Source: CAHJXF01 sp038254545 (GTDB taxonomy: Bacteria > Pseudomonadota > Gammaproteobacteria > Burkholderiales > Burkholderiaceae_D). From it: a stretch of DNA of 64,000 nucleotides. The stretch covers positions 62,001 to 126,000 of the forward strand of contig JBBSGB010000002.1 of assembly GCA_038254545.1 (NCBI GenBank), read 5' to 3'. The position numbers were made by a program, and so were the translations under genes. The notes under the pieces were generated by a model. The model worked only from the letters and a program-made list of their open reading frames with translations. It did no database searches and was not told the DNA's origin. Below, piece after piece: positions 9,605-18,041 of this stretch (the first letter of the stretch is position 1; each line of letters starts with the position of its first letter).

Positions 9605-10985
9605 TACTCACCCTTCCGTCGGAGGCCACCTGCCAGCTCTGTATGGCATTCAAGTGGTAGATCGATCCGAGCGGCCCGTCGAGTCCGCGCACGGCGATCA
9701 ACTGGCCGAGGGTCGGCTGCACATAGCCGGTCTCGTCGGTGCAGCGACTCTGGAGCACGGCAGGCTTGCCGTCCCACATCCACGGAAACCGGAAGCGCGT
9801 ATGGCAGATCGGCAGGACCGGTCCGTTCAGCGCGGCATCGCGCCAGCTCCGGCCGCCGTCGGTGGACACCTCGACGCGCCGGACCGCGCCGCGACCCGAC
9901 CACGCGAGACCGCTGATCTCGTGGAAGCCCGGCTGGTCGAGCATCATCTCGCCGGACGGCGACGTGATCACCGACTTGGCTTCCATCTCGAACGAGAACT
10001 GCACCGCCTTGCCGCTGGGCATCAGGTCGGTGTACTTCGACGTCTCCTCGCGCGTCATGAAGGGCGCGTCCGACACTTCGATGCGCCGCAGCCACTTGAT
10101 ATTCATGTTGCCCTCGAAGCCGGGCACCAGGAGGCGCAACGGATAACCCTGCTCGGGACGGATCGCCTCGCCGTTCTGACCGTACGCGAGGATGCAGTCC
10201 TTCATCGCCTTGTCGAGCGGGATGCTGCGCGTCATGACGGCCGCGTCGCCGCCTTCGGCCAGAAGCCACCTGGCATTCGAGCTGACCCCAACCTCGTTGA
10301 GTAGCGTCGACAGCGGAACCCCGGTCCATTCGGACGTCGAGGTCAGGCCGTGCGTGCCCTGGACCGTCTTCATGGTCGGCTTCGACCATTCGGTCAGGCC
10401 GTTGCCCGAGCATTCGATGAACATGATTCTCGACATCGACGGGAAGCGCCGGATGTCCTTCATCGAGAACTTGCGGGGCTGCTTCACGAGGCCGTGCACG
10501 TAGAGCTGGTGCGTGGCCGGGTCGATCACGGCGGTGCCGCCATGACTGCGCTCGAAGTGAAGCCCGGACGGCGTGATCACCCCGCAGCCCTTTTCGAGCG
10601 GCGTGAGGGTCCACGACGACAACGGCGTGGCGGTCTTGAAACGCTGGCGTACCTCGGTCTCGAACTGCGAACGCGAACCGTAGCTCGTGTCCTCGAGCGG
10701 ATATCCCTGGACCTTGGTGGCGTCGGCGGGTACGTCGCGTTCGCCGGCGCTAGCGGGCGCTTCGGCGAATGCCGCCCGGCTCAATCCGGCAGCGCTTCCG
10801 GCCGCCGCGATCGCACCGACCATGAAGCGCCGGCGATCGGTGCGCGCGCGATCGGGCCCGGCGTAATACGGAGACGAAGGGTCCTGACGGGCCGAATCGA
10901 GCCGGTCGTCTTCACGCTCTCGCATCTCGTCGACGGTCGACGTGATCGGCGAACGGGCCGGGTGGTCTCGCACGGCGTTCTTCAT
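9588..10985 (-). CDS. soxC: SoxC-like sulfite/sulfane dehydrogenase molybdenum subunit
   Basis: 465-residue periplasmic molybdoenzyme of the sulfite oxidase family. A long N-terminal region precedes a twin-arginine signal (RRRFMVGAIAAAG, about 51-63; cleavage near AFA at 74). The molybdenum-coordinating cysteine is C192 in FIECSGNG, and the C-terminal Mo-co dimerisation domain starts near residue 340 (SGLAWSGRGAVRRVEVSTDGG). Such enzymes oxidise sulfite or protein-bound sulfane sulfur in the periplasm. A cytochrome c gene overlaps its 3' end. The sequence suggests SoxC (CSGN) rather than plant or animal sulfite oxidase. No soxXYZAB genes are in the window, so sulfite or another oxyanion may be the real substrate. 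Confidence 0.85.
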   Translation of the reverse strand: MKNAVRDHPARSPITSTVDEMREREDDRLDSARQDPSSPYYAGPDRARTDRRRFMVGAIAAAGSAAGLSRAAFAEAPASAGERDVPADATKVQGYPLEDTSYGSRSQFETEVRQRFKTATPLSSWTLTPLEKGCGVITPSGLHFERSHGGTAVIDPATHQLYVHGLVKQPRKFSMKDIRRFPSMSRIMFIECSGNGLTEWSKPTMKTVQGTHGLTSTSEWTGVPLSTLLNEVGVSSNARWLLAEGGDAAVMTRSIPLDKAMKDCILAYGQNGEAIRPEQGYPLRLLVPGFEGNMNIKWLRRIEVSDAPFMTREETSKYTDLMPSGKAVQFSFEMEAKSVITSPSGEMMLDQPGFHEISGLAWSGRGAVRRVEVSTDGGRSWRDAALNGPVLPICHTRFRFPWMWDGKPAVLQSRCTDETGYVQPTLGQLIAVRGLDGPLGSIYHLNAIQSWQVASDGRVSNVQVY

Positions 10986-11138
10986 CGGTTGACTCCCGGG
11001 CTCTGAACAGGCCGCGAATGGCGGCGAGCTGGCTGTCGCATCGAACCGTAGGCGCGGTGGCGGCCTCGTTCAATTGGTAGGAACCATGACGCTCCCGGGC
11101 GGGCGCGGTCCGGGCGCACGGTGCCGCCGACGTGCGCG

Positions 11139-11918
11139 TCAGGTGCGCTTGCGCCGCCGGTCCTGCGCGGCCGGCGCCGCGGATCGCGCGACAGGGGCCG
11201 CGGCAGGCTTCAATCGAAGTGTCAGCATCGTGCCGCCCGACGCATCGGTCGATTCCTTGATCTCGATGAAGGCCTGCTTGCGGACGAGATCGCTCAGTTT
11301 GCGGTATCCGTAGAGCCGCGTATCGAACGACGGATTGTTCTTCGCCATGTACGACCCGACCGCCGACAGCGAGGCCCATCCGTTGTCACGCGACACCGCG
11401 TCGAAGGCCTGGCGCAACGCGTGCTCGAGGTCGGGGATGTCTTCGATCGCTTCGGCCTCGACCGCCGCCACGCCGCCACGCTTCAGGACTTCGAAGAAGA
11501 TGAAGCGATCACACGCGGCCCGGAAAGCTTCGGGCGTCTTCCTTTCGCCGAGCCCGTACACCAGCCGGCCCGACTCGCGCAGCCGCGTGGCCAGGCGCGT
11601 GAAGTCGCTGTCCGACGACACGATGCAGAAGCCGTCGACGTTGCCCGCATAGAGCAGGTCCATCGCATCGATGATCAGTGACGAGTCGGTGGAGTTCTTG
11701 CCGCGCGTGTACGCGAACTGCTGGATCGGCTGGATCGCGTGCTGGTTCATGTGCTCCTTCCAGCCGGCGAGGTTCTGCGTGGTCCAGTCGCCGTAGGCAC
11801 GCTTGATGTTGGCGGTGCCGAACTTGGCGATCTCTTCGAGCAGTTCCTTGATGACGGAGGCCGAGGCATTGTCGGCGTCGATCAGGACTGCGAGCTTGGG
11901 GTTGTCTATGGTGCTCAT
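11139..11918 (-). CDS. NYN-domain (PIN-like) protein with OST-HTH/LOTUS domain
   Basis: 259 residues. The N-terminal NYN/PIN-like nuclease domain (about 5-145) shows its acidic metal ligands in AVLIDADNAS and in CIVSSDSDFTRLA. The C-terminal part (about 170-240) matches the OST-HTH/LOTUS RNA-binding fold (LSAVGSYMAKNNPSF..YGYRKLSDLV), and the last 20 residues are basic. By family this is a candidate RNA-processing or RNA-degrading factor. The ATG at 11918 is chosen because the domain starts directly after it; the upstream extension to 11972 adds only unconserved residues. It is followed on the same strand by a pyrophosphatase-like gene, 26 bases upstream in transcription. Confidence 0.85.
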   Translation of the reverse strand: MSTIDNPKLAVLIDADNASASVIKELLEEIAKFGTANIKRAYGDWTTQNLAGWKEHMNQHAIQPIQQFAYTRGKNSTDSSLIIDAMDLLYAGNVDGFCIVSSDSDFTRLATRLRESGRLVYGLGERKTPEAFRAACDRFIFFEVLKRGGVAAVEAEAIEDIPDLEHALRQAFDAVSRDNGWASLSAVGSYMAKNNPSFDTRLYGYRKLSDLVRKQAFIEIKESTDASGGTMLTLRLKPAAAPVARSAAPAAQDRRRKRT

Positions 11919-11944
11919 GCGGTGCTGTCCGTAAACCCGGCTAT

Positions 11945-12457
11945 TCAATACTCTACGAGCGGCGCCTGCCACGTGAGGTCTCGCGGCCGCGCACGCGCGA
12001 GCGCCCTGTCCGCCTCACACCAACCCTCGCACGCATTGCGACCCGGACGACGGCGCCAAAGATTCAGCACGGCTTTGCAACGCGCGTAGAAGCGAAAGAA
12101 ACGTAGTACCTGTTGACGCTGATTTGCGCTGACGGGATTACGGCTGCAGATCAGCTTGTCGTCGGTCATGCCGCGGTCCACCAGGATTACCGCTCCCCAC
12201 GCCCGGACCCTGAGCCGCGTGCCGATTCGCAGCCGCGGTCCGAGCACGACCGCGTCAAGCAGGTCTCCTTCGAGCCCCAGATAGCGAGGCGCCGAACCGT
12301 AGTTGAACGGACAGGGCAATGGCGAGACGAAATCGATATGACCGGTCGAGCCACGCTTGAGAAAGCTGCCCCGCGGAATCTCGATCACGACCTCGATTTC
12401 GGGCGCTGCCAGAAAATCCTCGCGGTCGACGTTCCGAAAGCCGGTGGTGGAGTTCAT
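11945..12457 (-). CDS. Divergent inorganic-pyrophosphatase-like protein
   Basis: 170 residues related to family I soluble pyrophosphatase. Aligned by eye to the E. coli enzyme, it keeps the glutamate of VVIEIP (E20), K29, Y55 in FNYG, D67 and D70 in EGDLLD, D97, D102 and K104 in MTDDKL, and Y141. D65 is glutamate, E31 is glycine, and R43 and K142 are absent. These are substrate- or metal-contacting positions, so activity may be altered or lost. The C-terminal 40 residues are basic and unlike PPase. The ATG at 12457 is the only start consistent with the fold; the frame stays open upstream because of GC content. Confidence 0.7.
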   Translation of the reverse strand: MNSTTGFRNVDREDFLAAPEIEVVIEIPRGSFLKRGSTGHIDFVSPLPCPFNYGSAPRYLGLEGDLLDAVVLGPRLRIGTRLRVRAWGAVILVDRGMTDDKLICSRNPVSANQRQQVLRFFRFYARCKAVLNLWRRRPGRNACEGWCEADRALARARPRDLTWQAPLVEY

Positions 12458-12540
12458 TCGGAAGCCTACCGCAAATGGACAGGGTCGAGGCCATGCGCGG
12501 CCGCGCGGATCGGATCGGCGGTTCTTGAGAGGCCCGATTT

Positions 12541-13317
12541 CTAGACGCCGCGCCAGCGCGGCGCGCGGCGCTCCACGAACGCATCGACACCTTCCTTGAA
12601 GTCCTGGCTGCCATAACTCTGACGGACCAGATCGTCCCCGTCGGGCAAATGCGCGTGGGTGAGGCGGCGCAAGGCCTCCTTGGCGACCGCCTGTGTGACC
12701 GGGGCGAGGCTCGTCAACTTCTCGCACAGCGACGTAGCGGCCGCGTCGAGCTCTTCGGTCGCGCAGATGCGATGCAGGAAGCCGCAGGCCAACGCTTCGT
12801 CGGCATCGATGATCTCGGCCAGCAGCAGCATGCGCTTCACGCGATCCAGTGCCCACGCGGCCCGCAGTCGGGCCATGTTGGCGACGGACAGCGTGTTGCC
12901 CAGGGTCTTCGCGATGGGCACGCCGAAGCGGGACTTGGAAGTGGCGATGCGAAAGTCGCATGCGGTGGCGATGGCCAGGCCGCCGCCCACGGCCCATCCG
13001 TCGATGACCGCCACCGTGGGCATCGGCAACCGTTCGATCAACTCGATGCCCTCGTCGATGCGGCGCTCGTAGGCGACGCCCGCGTCGCCGTCCTCGAACG
13101 CCCGAAACTGCGCGATGTCCGTCCCCGCGACGAAGGCTTCGCCGCCGGCGCCGCGAAACAGGACGACCCTGGTGCTGCGCTCCTCGACGAGCGTCAGGCA
13201 ATGCTGCTTCAACTGCTCGTACATCGCCCACGTCATCGCATTGCGCGCTGCCGGACGATCGAACGTGATCGTCGTGATCGGGCCTTGAGCGGTCAGCAAT
13301 ACCTGGCCTTCGCTCAT
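12541..13317 (-). CDS. Enoyl-CoA hydratase/isomerase family protein
   Basis: 258-residue crotonase-fold protein. The oxyanion-hole segments are seen as AFVAGTDIAQF (near residue 66) and AVGGGLAIATACDFRIA (near 106-122). The position usually held by the first catalytic Glu is within ARLRAAWALD and not obvious, so the exact reaction is open (hydratase, isomerase or CoA-ester lyase). The ATG at 13317 overlaps the stop of the upstream class III CoA-transferase by 4 bases, which implies they act on the same acyl-CoA, the transferase loading CoA and the crotonase transforming it. Confidence 0.85.
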   Translation of the reverse strand: MSEGQVLLTAQGPITTITFDRPAARNAMTWAMYEQLKQHCLTLVEERSTRVVLFRGAGGEAFVAGTDIAQFRAFEDGDAGVAYERRIDEGIELIERLPMPTVAVIDGWAVGGGLAIATACDFRIATSKSRFGVPIAKTLGNTLSVANMARLRAAWALDRVKRMLLLAEIIDADEALACGFLHRICATEELDAAATSLCEKLTSLAPVTQAVAKEALRRLTHAHLPDGDDLVRQSYGSQDFKEGVDAFVERRAPRWRGV

Positions 13318-14549
13318 GTGCCGAACGCTCCCTCGGCGGCGAGCCGGCCATGCTCGTCGGCGCCGATCCCGTACTCTTCGAGCACTTCCGCCGTGTGCTG
13401 GCCCAGGAGCGGCGGCGGCATTCGGACCTGCTGCGGCGTGCCGAGGAGCTTCACGGCGAAGCCGATGTTGGGGACCTTGCCCTCGATCGGATGATCGATC
13501 TCGATGCGCATGCGGCGATGCTTGCCGTGCTCGCTTTCGAAGGCTTGCGGATAGGTCAGGATCGGCCCCGCCGGGATGCCGTTTCCGAGCAGCCGCTCGA
13601 TCCAATGTTCCGCGGTATCGGTGACGAAACTCGCTTCGAGGGCTTCGACCATCACGAGCCGATTCGCGAGCCGCAGCGACACGGTGGTGAAGCGTTCATC
13701 GGCCAGGAGATCGGTCCGGTTCAGCACCTTGCAAAGCTTCTGCCACAGCTTCTGGTTGGTCGCACCCATCACGAACCAGCCGTCGGACGCCTTCATCGCC
13801 TGGTACGGTGCGCTCATGCGGTTCGACGTGCCGAGCGGCTCGGGTTCTCGCCCGGTGCCCCAGTATTCGGAGATGTCCCAGACCGAGAACGCCAGCGCCG
13901 AGTCGAACAGCGACGCGTCCACGTATTGGCCCTGCCCGGTCGCCTTCGCACCGATGTAGGCCGCAAGCATCCCGTAGACGGCGAACAGCGCGCAGCCGAT
14001 GTCGGCCACCGGCACGCCGGCTTTCACCGGCGGCCCGCCCGGGTATCCGGTGACGCTCATGATCCCGGACATCGCCTGCGCCATCAGGTCGAAGCCCGGG
14101 CGCGACGCCCACGGACCCGACTGGCCGAAGCCGGAGATGCTCGCGTACACCAGCCGAGGATTGATCGCGCTCAACGTCTCGTAGTCGGCGCCGAGGCGCT
14201 TCATCACGCCGGGCCGGTAGTTCTCGACCAGGATGTCGGCGTCCTTGACCATGCGGCAGAGCACCTGCTTGCCGCTATCGGACTTCAGGTCGAGCGTCAC
14301 GCTGCGCTTGTTGCGGTTCATGTTCAGGAAACCCATGCTGTCCGGTCCCTTCATCTTGAATCCCATGCTGCCGCGCGTCTGGTCGCCGCCGTCGGGCGGC
14401 TCGATCTTCACCACGTCGGCGCCGAGGTCGGCCAGCAGCATGCAGGCGTACGGGCCGGCCATGACCTGGGTAATGTCGAGCACGCGCATGCCGGCCAGCG
14501 GCAGCGGGCGGTCAGCGACGGGAGGTTGTTCGGAGGTCTGTTCAGTCAT
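13314..14549 (-). CDS. Class III (CaiB/BaiF) CoA-transferase
   Basis: 411 residues, typical for the family. The N-terminal signature LAGMRVLDITQVMAGPYACM is followed by LADLGADVVKIE, NRNKRSVTLDLKS and VENYRPGVMKRLG. The catalytic aspartate is expected in VADIGCALFAVYG. It moves CoA between carboxylic acids without covalent acyl-enzyme exchange through phosphate. The ATG at 14549 is chosen because the preceding 30 codons are unconserved and overlap the divergent promoter region. It is less similar to the two oxalate-island transferases (33192 and 35037) than they are to each other, so a different acid is likely. Coupled to the crotonase gene downstream. Confidence 0.88.
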   Translation of the reverse strand: MTEQTSEQPPVADRPLPLAGMRVLDITQVMAGPYACMLLADLGADVVKIEPPDGGDQTRGSMGFKMKGPDSMGFLNMNRNKRSVTLDLKSDSGKQVLCRMVKDADILVENYRPGVMKRLGADYETLSAINPRLVYASISGFGQSGPWASRPGFDLMAQAMSGIMSVTGYPGGPPVKAGVPVADIGCALFAVYGMLAAYIGAKATGQGQYVDASLFDSALAFSVWDISEYWGTGREPEPLGTSNRMSAPYQAMKASDGWFVMGATNQKLWQKLCKVLNRTDLLADERFTTVSLRLANRLVMVEALEASFVTDTAEHWIERLLGNGIPAGPILTYPQAFESEHGKHRRMRIEIDHPIEGKVPNIGFAVKLLGTPQQVRMPPPLLGQHTAEVLEEYGIGADEHGRLAAEGAFGT

Positions 14550-14665
14550 TGGCGATTTGAAAGTGCAGTCGGCGCATTCTCGAGTTTCGATGCGGACGTT
14601 GGCGTCGTTGGTCTGCCCGCCCGATGATAAGCTCCCCACCCACCCCCACCGCTGCGCCGGAGACC

Positions 14666-15055
14666 ATGCTCCCTGCCATCATCAGTTACGCGATCTATCT
14701 CATCGCCTCGGCCATCATGCTCGGTGCGTTCTTCTTCATCTACACGCGCATGACGCCCTTCGACGAAGTGGCGTTGATCCACGCGCGCAACGGCGCGGCT
14801 GCGCTGTCGCTGGGCGGCGCGTTGATCGGGTTCTCGCTGACGATCGCGTCGGGGATCATCCACAACACCAGCTTCATCGCATTCGTGCTCTGGTCGGTGG
14901 GCGCGATGATCGTGCAGGTCGTCGTCTATGCGATCGCCAGCCGCCTGCTGCATACGGTGCGTCCCGAGATCGAAGCAGGCAACGTGGCGATGGGCGGCTT
15001 CATGGGCACGATCTCGCTGGTCGCGGGAGTCATCAATGCGGCTTGTCTGTCCTGA
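14666..15055 (+). CDS. DUF350 (YjfL-like) membrane protein
   Basis: 129-residue integral membrane protein with four helices (about 2-24, 42-64, 68-90, 102-127), the standard DUF350 topology. GGALIGFSLTIASGIIHN is a conserved-looking helix segment. The ATG at 14666 is preceded by GGAG at a good distance; the longer start at 14624 lacks one. DUF350 genes occur in bacterial membrane-stress gene sets together with SPFH, DUF4178 and polyamine-synthesis genes, which is exactly the order that follows here. Molecular function is unknown. Confidence 0.85.
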   Translation: MLPAIISYAIYLIASAIMLGAFFFIYTRMTPFDEVALIHARNGAAALSLGGALIGFSLTIASGIIHNTSFIAFVLWSVGAMIVQVVVYAIASRLLHTVRPEIEAGNVAMGGFMGTISLVAGVINAACLS

Positions 15056-15222
15056 TCGCCGCGGGTTCCTTGTCGTTCGCACCGTCCGTTCATGCATTCC
15101 ACACGACAATTCATCGCGCGCGCGTCGAGACGGCGGGGTCGTGAGCGCATGACGTCGCGCTTCGGGAATCGGCCTTTCGTTCGCCTCACCTTCACCCGTC
15201 ATTTCCTATCAAGGAGCAGGCC

Positions 15223-16284
15223 ATGAGTCTTGCCTCGTTCATCAAGAAACAGTTCATCGACATCCTCCAGTGGACCGAGGACAGCGAGGGCGTGCTGTCC
15301 TGGCGCTATCCGATGGAGGGGATGGAAATCCAGAACGGCGGCACGCTGGTCGTGCGCGAATCGCAGGTCGCGGTGTTCGTCAACGAAGGCCAGATCGCCG
15401 ACGTGTTCGCCCCCGGCACTTACAAGCTGACGACGCAGACGCTGCCGGTGCTGACCTATCTGAAGAACTGGGACAAGCTGTTCCAGTCGCCTTTCAAGTC
15501 GGATGTCTATTTCTTCTCGACGCGCATCCAGACCGGGCGGCGCTGGGGCACGCAGCAGCCGATCACGATCCGCGACGCGGATTTCGGCATGGTGCGGCTG
15601 CGCGCCTTCGGTCTTTATTCGTATCGCGTTGCCGACGCGAAGCTGTTTCACAAGGAGTTGTCGGGCACGCGCGAGCAATACACGCGTGAGGACGTCGAAG
15701 AGCAGTTGCGCGGCATCATCCTTGCGACCATGGCCAATTCGATCGGCGCATCCAAGGTGAACTTCCTCGACATGGCCGCCAATCAGACCTTGATGGCCAG
15801 TCAGGTCAAGGGCGATCTCGCGACTGCGCTCGGCAAGTACGGTCTGTCGCTCGACGAGTTCAATGTCGCCAGCGTATCGCTGCCCGAAGAGTTGCAGGCT
15901 GCGCTCGACAAGCGAATCGGCATGGGCATGGCGGGCGACCTCAACAAGTACACGCAATACCAGGTGGCCAACGCGATTCCGCTGGCCGCGCAGAACGAAG
16001 GCGGCATCGCGGGCATCGGCGCGGGACTCGGCGCTGGTGTGGTGTTCGGTCAGACGATGGCGCAGACGATGGCGAATTCGGCAAACGCGAGCACCGCCAA
16101 TGCGCAGAACGCGGCAGCGAACGTGGCGGCCAGTACAAATGGGAACGCGAATGCGGCCGCCAGCAACGGCGACGCGCCCGAAGTGCGGCTCGAAAAACTC
16201 AAGGGCCTGCTCGACAAGGGACTCATCTCGCAAGCCGATTTCGATACGGCGAAGGGCGAGGTCCTCAAACGTCTGACGGGTTGA
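15223..16284 (+). CDS. SPFH-domain protein with C-terminal SHOCT motif
   Basis: 353 residues. Residues about 20-230 form an SPFH/band-7-like domain of the virion-core-like subgroup (GTLVVRESQVAVFVNEG..FAPGTYKLTTQTLP). An Ala/Asn-rich linker (about 265-315) leads to a short C-terminal SHOCT helix pair (LEKLKGLLDKGLISQADFD). There is no N-terminal hydrophobic anchor, so it probably assembles on membranes through oligomerisation. A strong AAGGAG ribosome site precedes the ATG. It sits between DUF350 and DUF4178 genes in one transcript and is likely a membrane-associated scaffold; the target is unknown. Confidence 0.85.
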   Translation: MSLASFIKKQFIDILQWTEDSEGVLSWRYPMEGMEIQNGGTLVVRESQVAVFVNEGQIADVFAPGTYKLTTQTLPVLTYLKNWDKLFQSPFKSDVYFFSTRIQTGRRWGTQQPITIRDADFGMVRLRAFGLYSYRVADAKLFHKELSGTREQYTREDVEEQLRGIILATMANSIGASKVNFLDMAANQTLMASQVKGDLATALGKYGLSLDEFNVASVSLPEELQAALDKRIGMGMAGDLNKYTQYQVANAIPLAAQNEGGIAGIGAGLGAGVVFGQTMAQTMANSANASTANAQNAAANVAASTNGNANAAASNGDAPEVRLEKLKGLLDKGLISQADFDTAKGEVLKRLTG

Positions 16285-16335
16285 TGATGGGGTGTGTTCG
16301 CTGGTCGTTCGTAGCTGACTTCTCGAGCTGAACGA

Positions 16336-17871
16336 ATGCAGCAAGTGTCCTGCCCCACTTGCGGCGCGCCGGTGTCGTTCCGCTCGGCCGCGTCGGTCAT
16401 GGCAGTGTGCGAGTACTGCAAGTCCACGCTCGTCAAGGACGCCGAGTCGGTCAAGAGCATCGGCAAGATGTCCGACGTGCTCGAGGACTATTCGCCGATC
16501 CAGATCAATGCCTCGGGCACGGTCGACGGCCGCAGCTTCACCGTTGTCGGCCGCATCCAGTTGCGCTATTCGGCGGGATTCTGGAACGAGTGGTATGTGC
16601 TCGACGATCACGGTGACGGCGCATGGCTGTCGGATGCGTCGGGGCAATACACGTACACGCGCGAGGTCGATGCAAAGACGCTACCGCTGCCGTCGCTGCC
16701 GCGCTTCGAGGGCATCGCGCCCGGTACGCCGCTCGACCTCGGCAAGGCTCCCGACGGCAGCCGTCTCGTCTTCATCGCGAGCGACATCCGTACCGCGCAA
16801 TGCACCGGCGGTCAGGGCGAGTTGCCTTTCACGGTCGGCGCCGGCTATACCGCGAGGGTCGCTGACTTTCGGCGCGGCAAGGAATTCCTGACGCTCGACT
16901 ACTCGGATAGCGGCGTCGAAGGGCGCGACGGGTCGCCTCTCGTTTATCGAGGCCGCTCGGTCACGCTCGCCGAGATGAAGTGCCAGTTGCTGCGCGACCC
17001 CGAGACCATCAAGGACAGCGCCGGCCGATTCAAGGGCAAGATCTCCAACCTCGAATGTCCGTCGTGCGGATCGGCGATCGCGTTCTCGCCGGGCGCGACC
17101 ACGCACCTGTTGTGTCCGAGCTGTCACGCGGCCATCGATGCGAGCGGGCCGGTCGTCGAAGTGATCGCGGCCGCCCAGCGCGTCGAGGCCGTGCACACCA
17201 CTATCGCGCTGGGTGCGAAGGCCACCATCGCCGCGACCGCTTACACGGTAATCGGTGTGATGCGGCGCGCCGAGATCAGCGAGGAAGCGGGCGAGTGGAC
17301 CGAGTACCTGCTCTACGCGCCGCAGAAGGGTTTCATCTGGCTGGTCGAGACCGATGAGGGCTGGGAGCGCGCCGATGTGCTCGACGGCTGGCCCTATTGG
17401 TTCAATGCGAACCAGGCGGTGTTCGACGGCACCACCTACGACAAGCTCTACGACTACAACGCGGTGGTGCGCTATGCGGCCGGCGCGTTCAATTGGAAGG
17501 TCGAGGTCGGCGACACCAATCAGATCACCGAATTCCAGCACGGCACGATCAAGCTCGCCGCCGAAGCCAACGATGCCGAACTGACGTGGTCCCGCTCGAC
17601 GCCGGTCGCGGGCAAGGACCTCGTGCAGTGGTTCGGCAAGGAGGTCGATGCGAATGCGATTGCGCAGACTGCGTCCTCGACCGCGTCGCCGCCCGGCGGT
17701 TTTCGACGCGCGGCGAAATGGATGACGATCCTGCTGCTCGCGATCAACGCGATCCCGATCCTTTTTTCTCCAGGCCGGGCGCTGGTGATCGTCGTCCTCG
17801 CCGCGATCGGTCTCTACTTCCCCGCGTGGTTGCTCGACAAGGCAACGGCGCACCGCGAGTCGCATGGGTAA
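16336..17871 (+). CDS. DUF4178 protein with two zinc ribbons and a C-terminal membrane hairpin
   Basis: 511 residues. Two zinc ribbons are visible: CPTCGAP..CEYCKS at the N-terminus and CPSCGSA..CPSCHA near residue 240. Each is followed by a DUF4178 beta-rich domain (about 45-200 and 285-440; WNEWYVLDDHGDGAWLS and WTEYLLYAPQKGFIWLVE are equivalent segments), so the protein is an internal duplication. Two hydrophobic helices at about 465-500 anchor the C-terminus. The stop overlaps the next small gene by 8 bases. DUF4178 has no known biochemical role; it recurs with SpeD and DUF350 genes. Confidence 0.85.
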   Translation: MQQVSCPTCGAPVSFRSAASVMAVCEYCKSTLVKDAESVKSIGKMSDVLEDYSPIQINASGTVDGRSFTVVGRIQLRYSAGFWNEWYVLDDHGDGAWLSDASGQYTYTREVDAKTLPLPSLPRFEGIAPGTPLDLGKAPDGSRLVFIASDIRTAQCTGGQGELPFTVGAGYTARVADFRRGKEFLTLDYSDSGVEGRDGSPLVYRGRSVTLAEMKCQLLRDPETIKDSAGRFKGKISNLECPSCGSAIAFSPGATTHLLCPSCHAAIDASGPVVEVIAAAQRVEAVHTTIALGAKATIAATAYTVIGVMRRAEISEEAGEWTEYLLYAPQKGFIWLVETDEGWERADVLDGWPYWFNANQAVFDGTTYDKLYDYNAVVRYAAGAFNWKVEVGDTNQITEFQHGTIKLAAEANDAELTWSRSTPVAGKDLVQWFGKEVDANAIAQTASSTASPPGGFRRAAKWMTILLLAINAIPILFSPGRALVIVVLAAIGLYFPAWLLDKATAHRESHG

Positions 17872-18034
17872 GTTCATCCTCTACGGCCTGCTCGTCATCG
17901 GCGCGTCGTCGCTGTCGAATTGGGTGACGATGGGCAAAAGCGTCGGCTCGGGCTACAACGGCTACGGTCCGCGCGGCGGCTGGGTCGGCGGTTCGGGTGG
18001 GGGTTTCAGCTCTTCGGGCAGCGGACACAAGTGA
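17864..18034 (+). CDS. Gly/Ser-rich small membrane protein
   Basis: 56 residues from an ATG at 17864 to a TGA ending at 18034. One hydrophobic helix (about 4-18, KFILYGLLVIGASSLSN) is followed by a glycine/serine-rich tail (GSGYNGYGPRGGWVGGSGGG). It overlaps the DUF4178 stop by 8 bases, and the AdoMet decarboxylase begins a few bases later, so translational coupling is likely. The helix plus Gly-rich tail resembles small proteins found in DUF4178 gene sets. Function unknown; the composition suggests an exposed flexible tail rather than an enzyme. Confidence 0.65.
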   Translation: MGKFILYGLLVIGASSLSNWVTMGKSVGSGYNGYGPRGGWVGGSGGGFSSSGSGHK

Positions 18035-18041
18035 GTGCGCG

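Noticed and set aside
11945..13351. 468-residue protein joining the pyrophosphatase homologue to upstream sequence
   Set aside because: The upstream part is the out-of-frame shadow of the enoyl-CoA hydratase; the PPase fold starts at the ATG at 12457.
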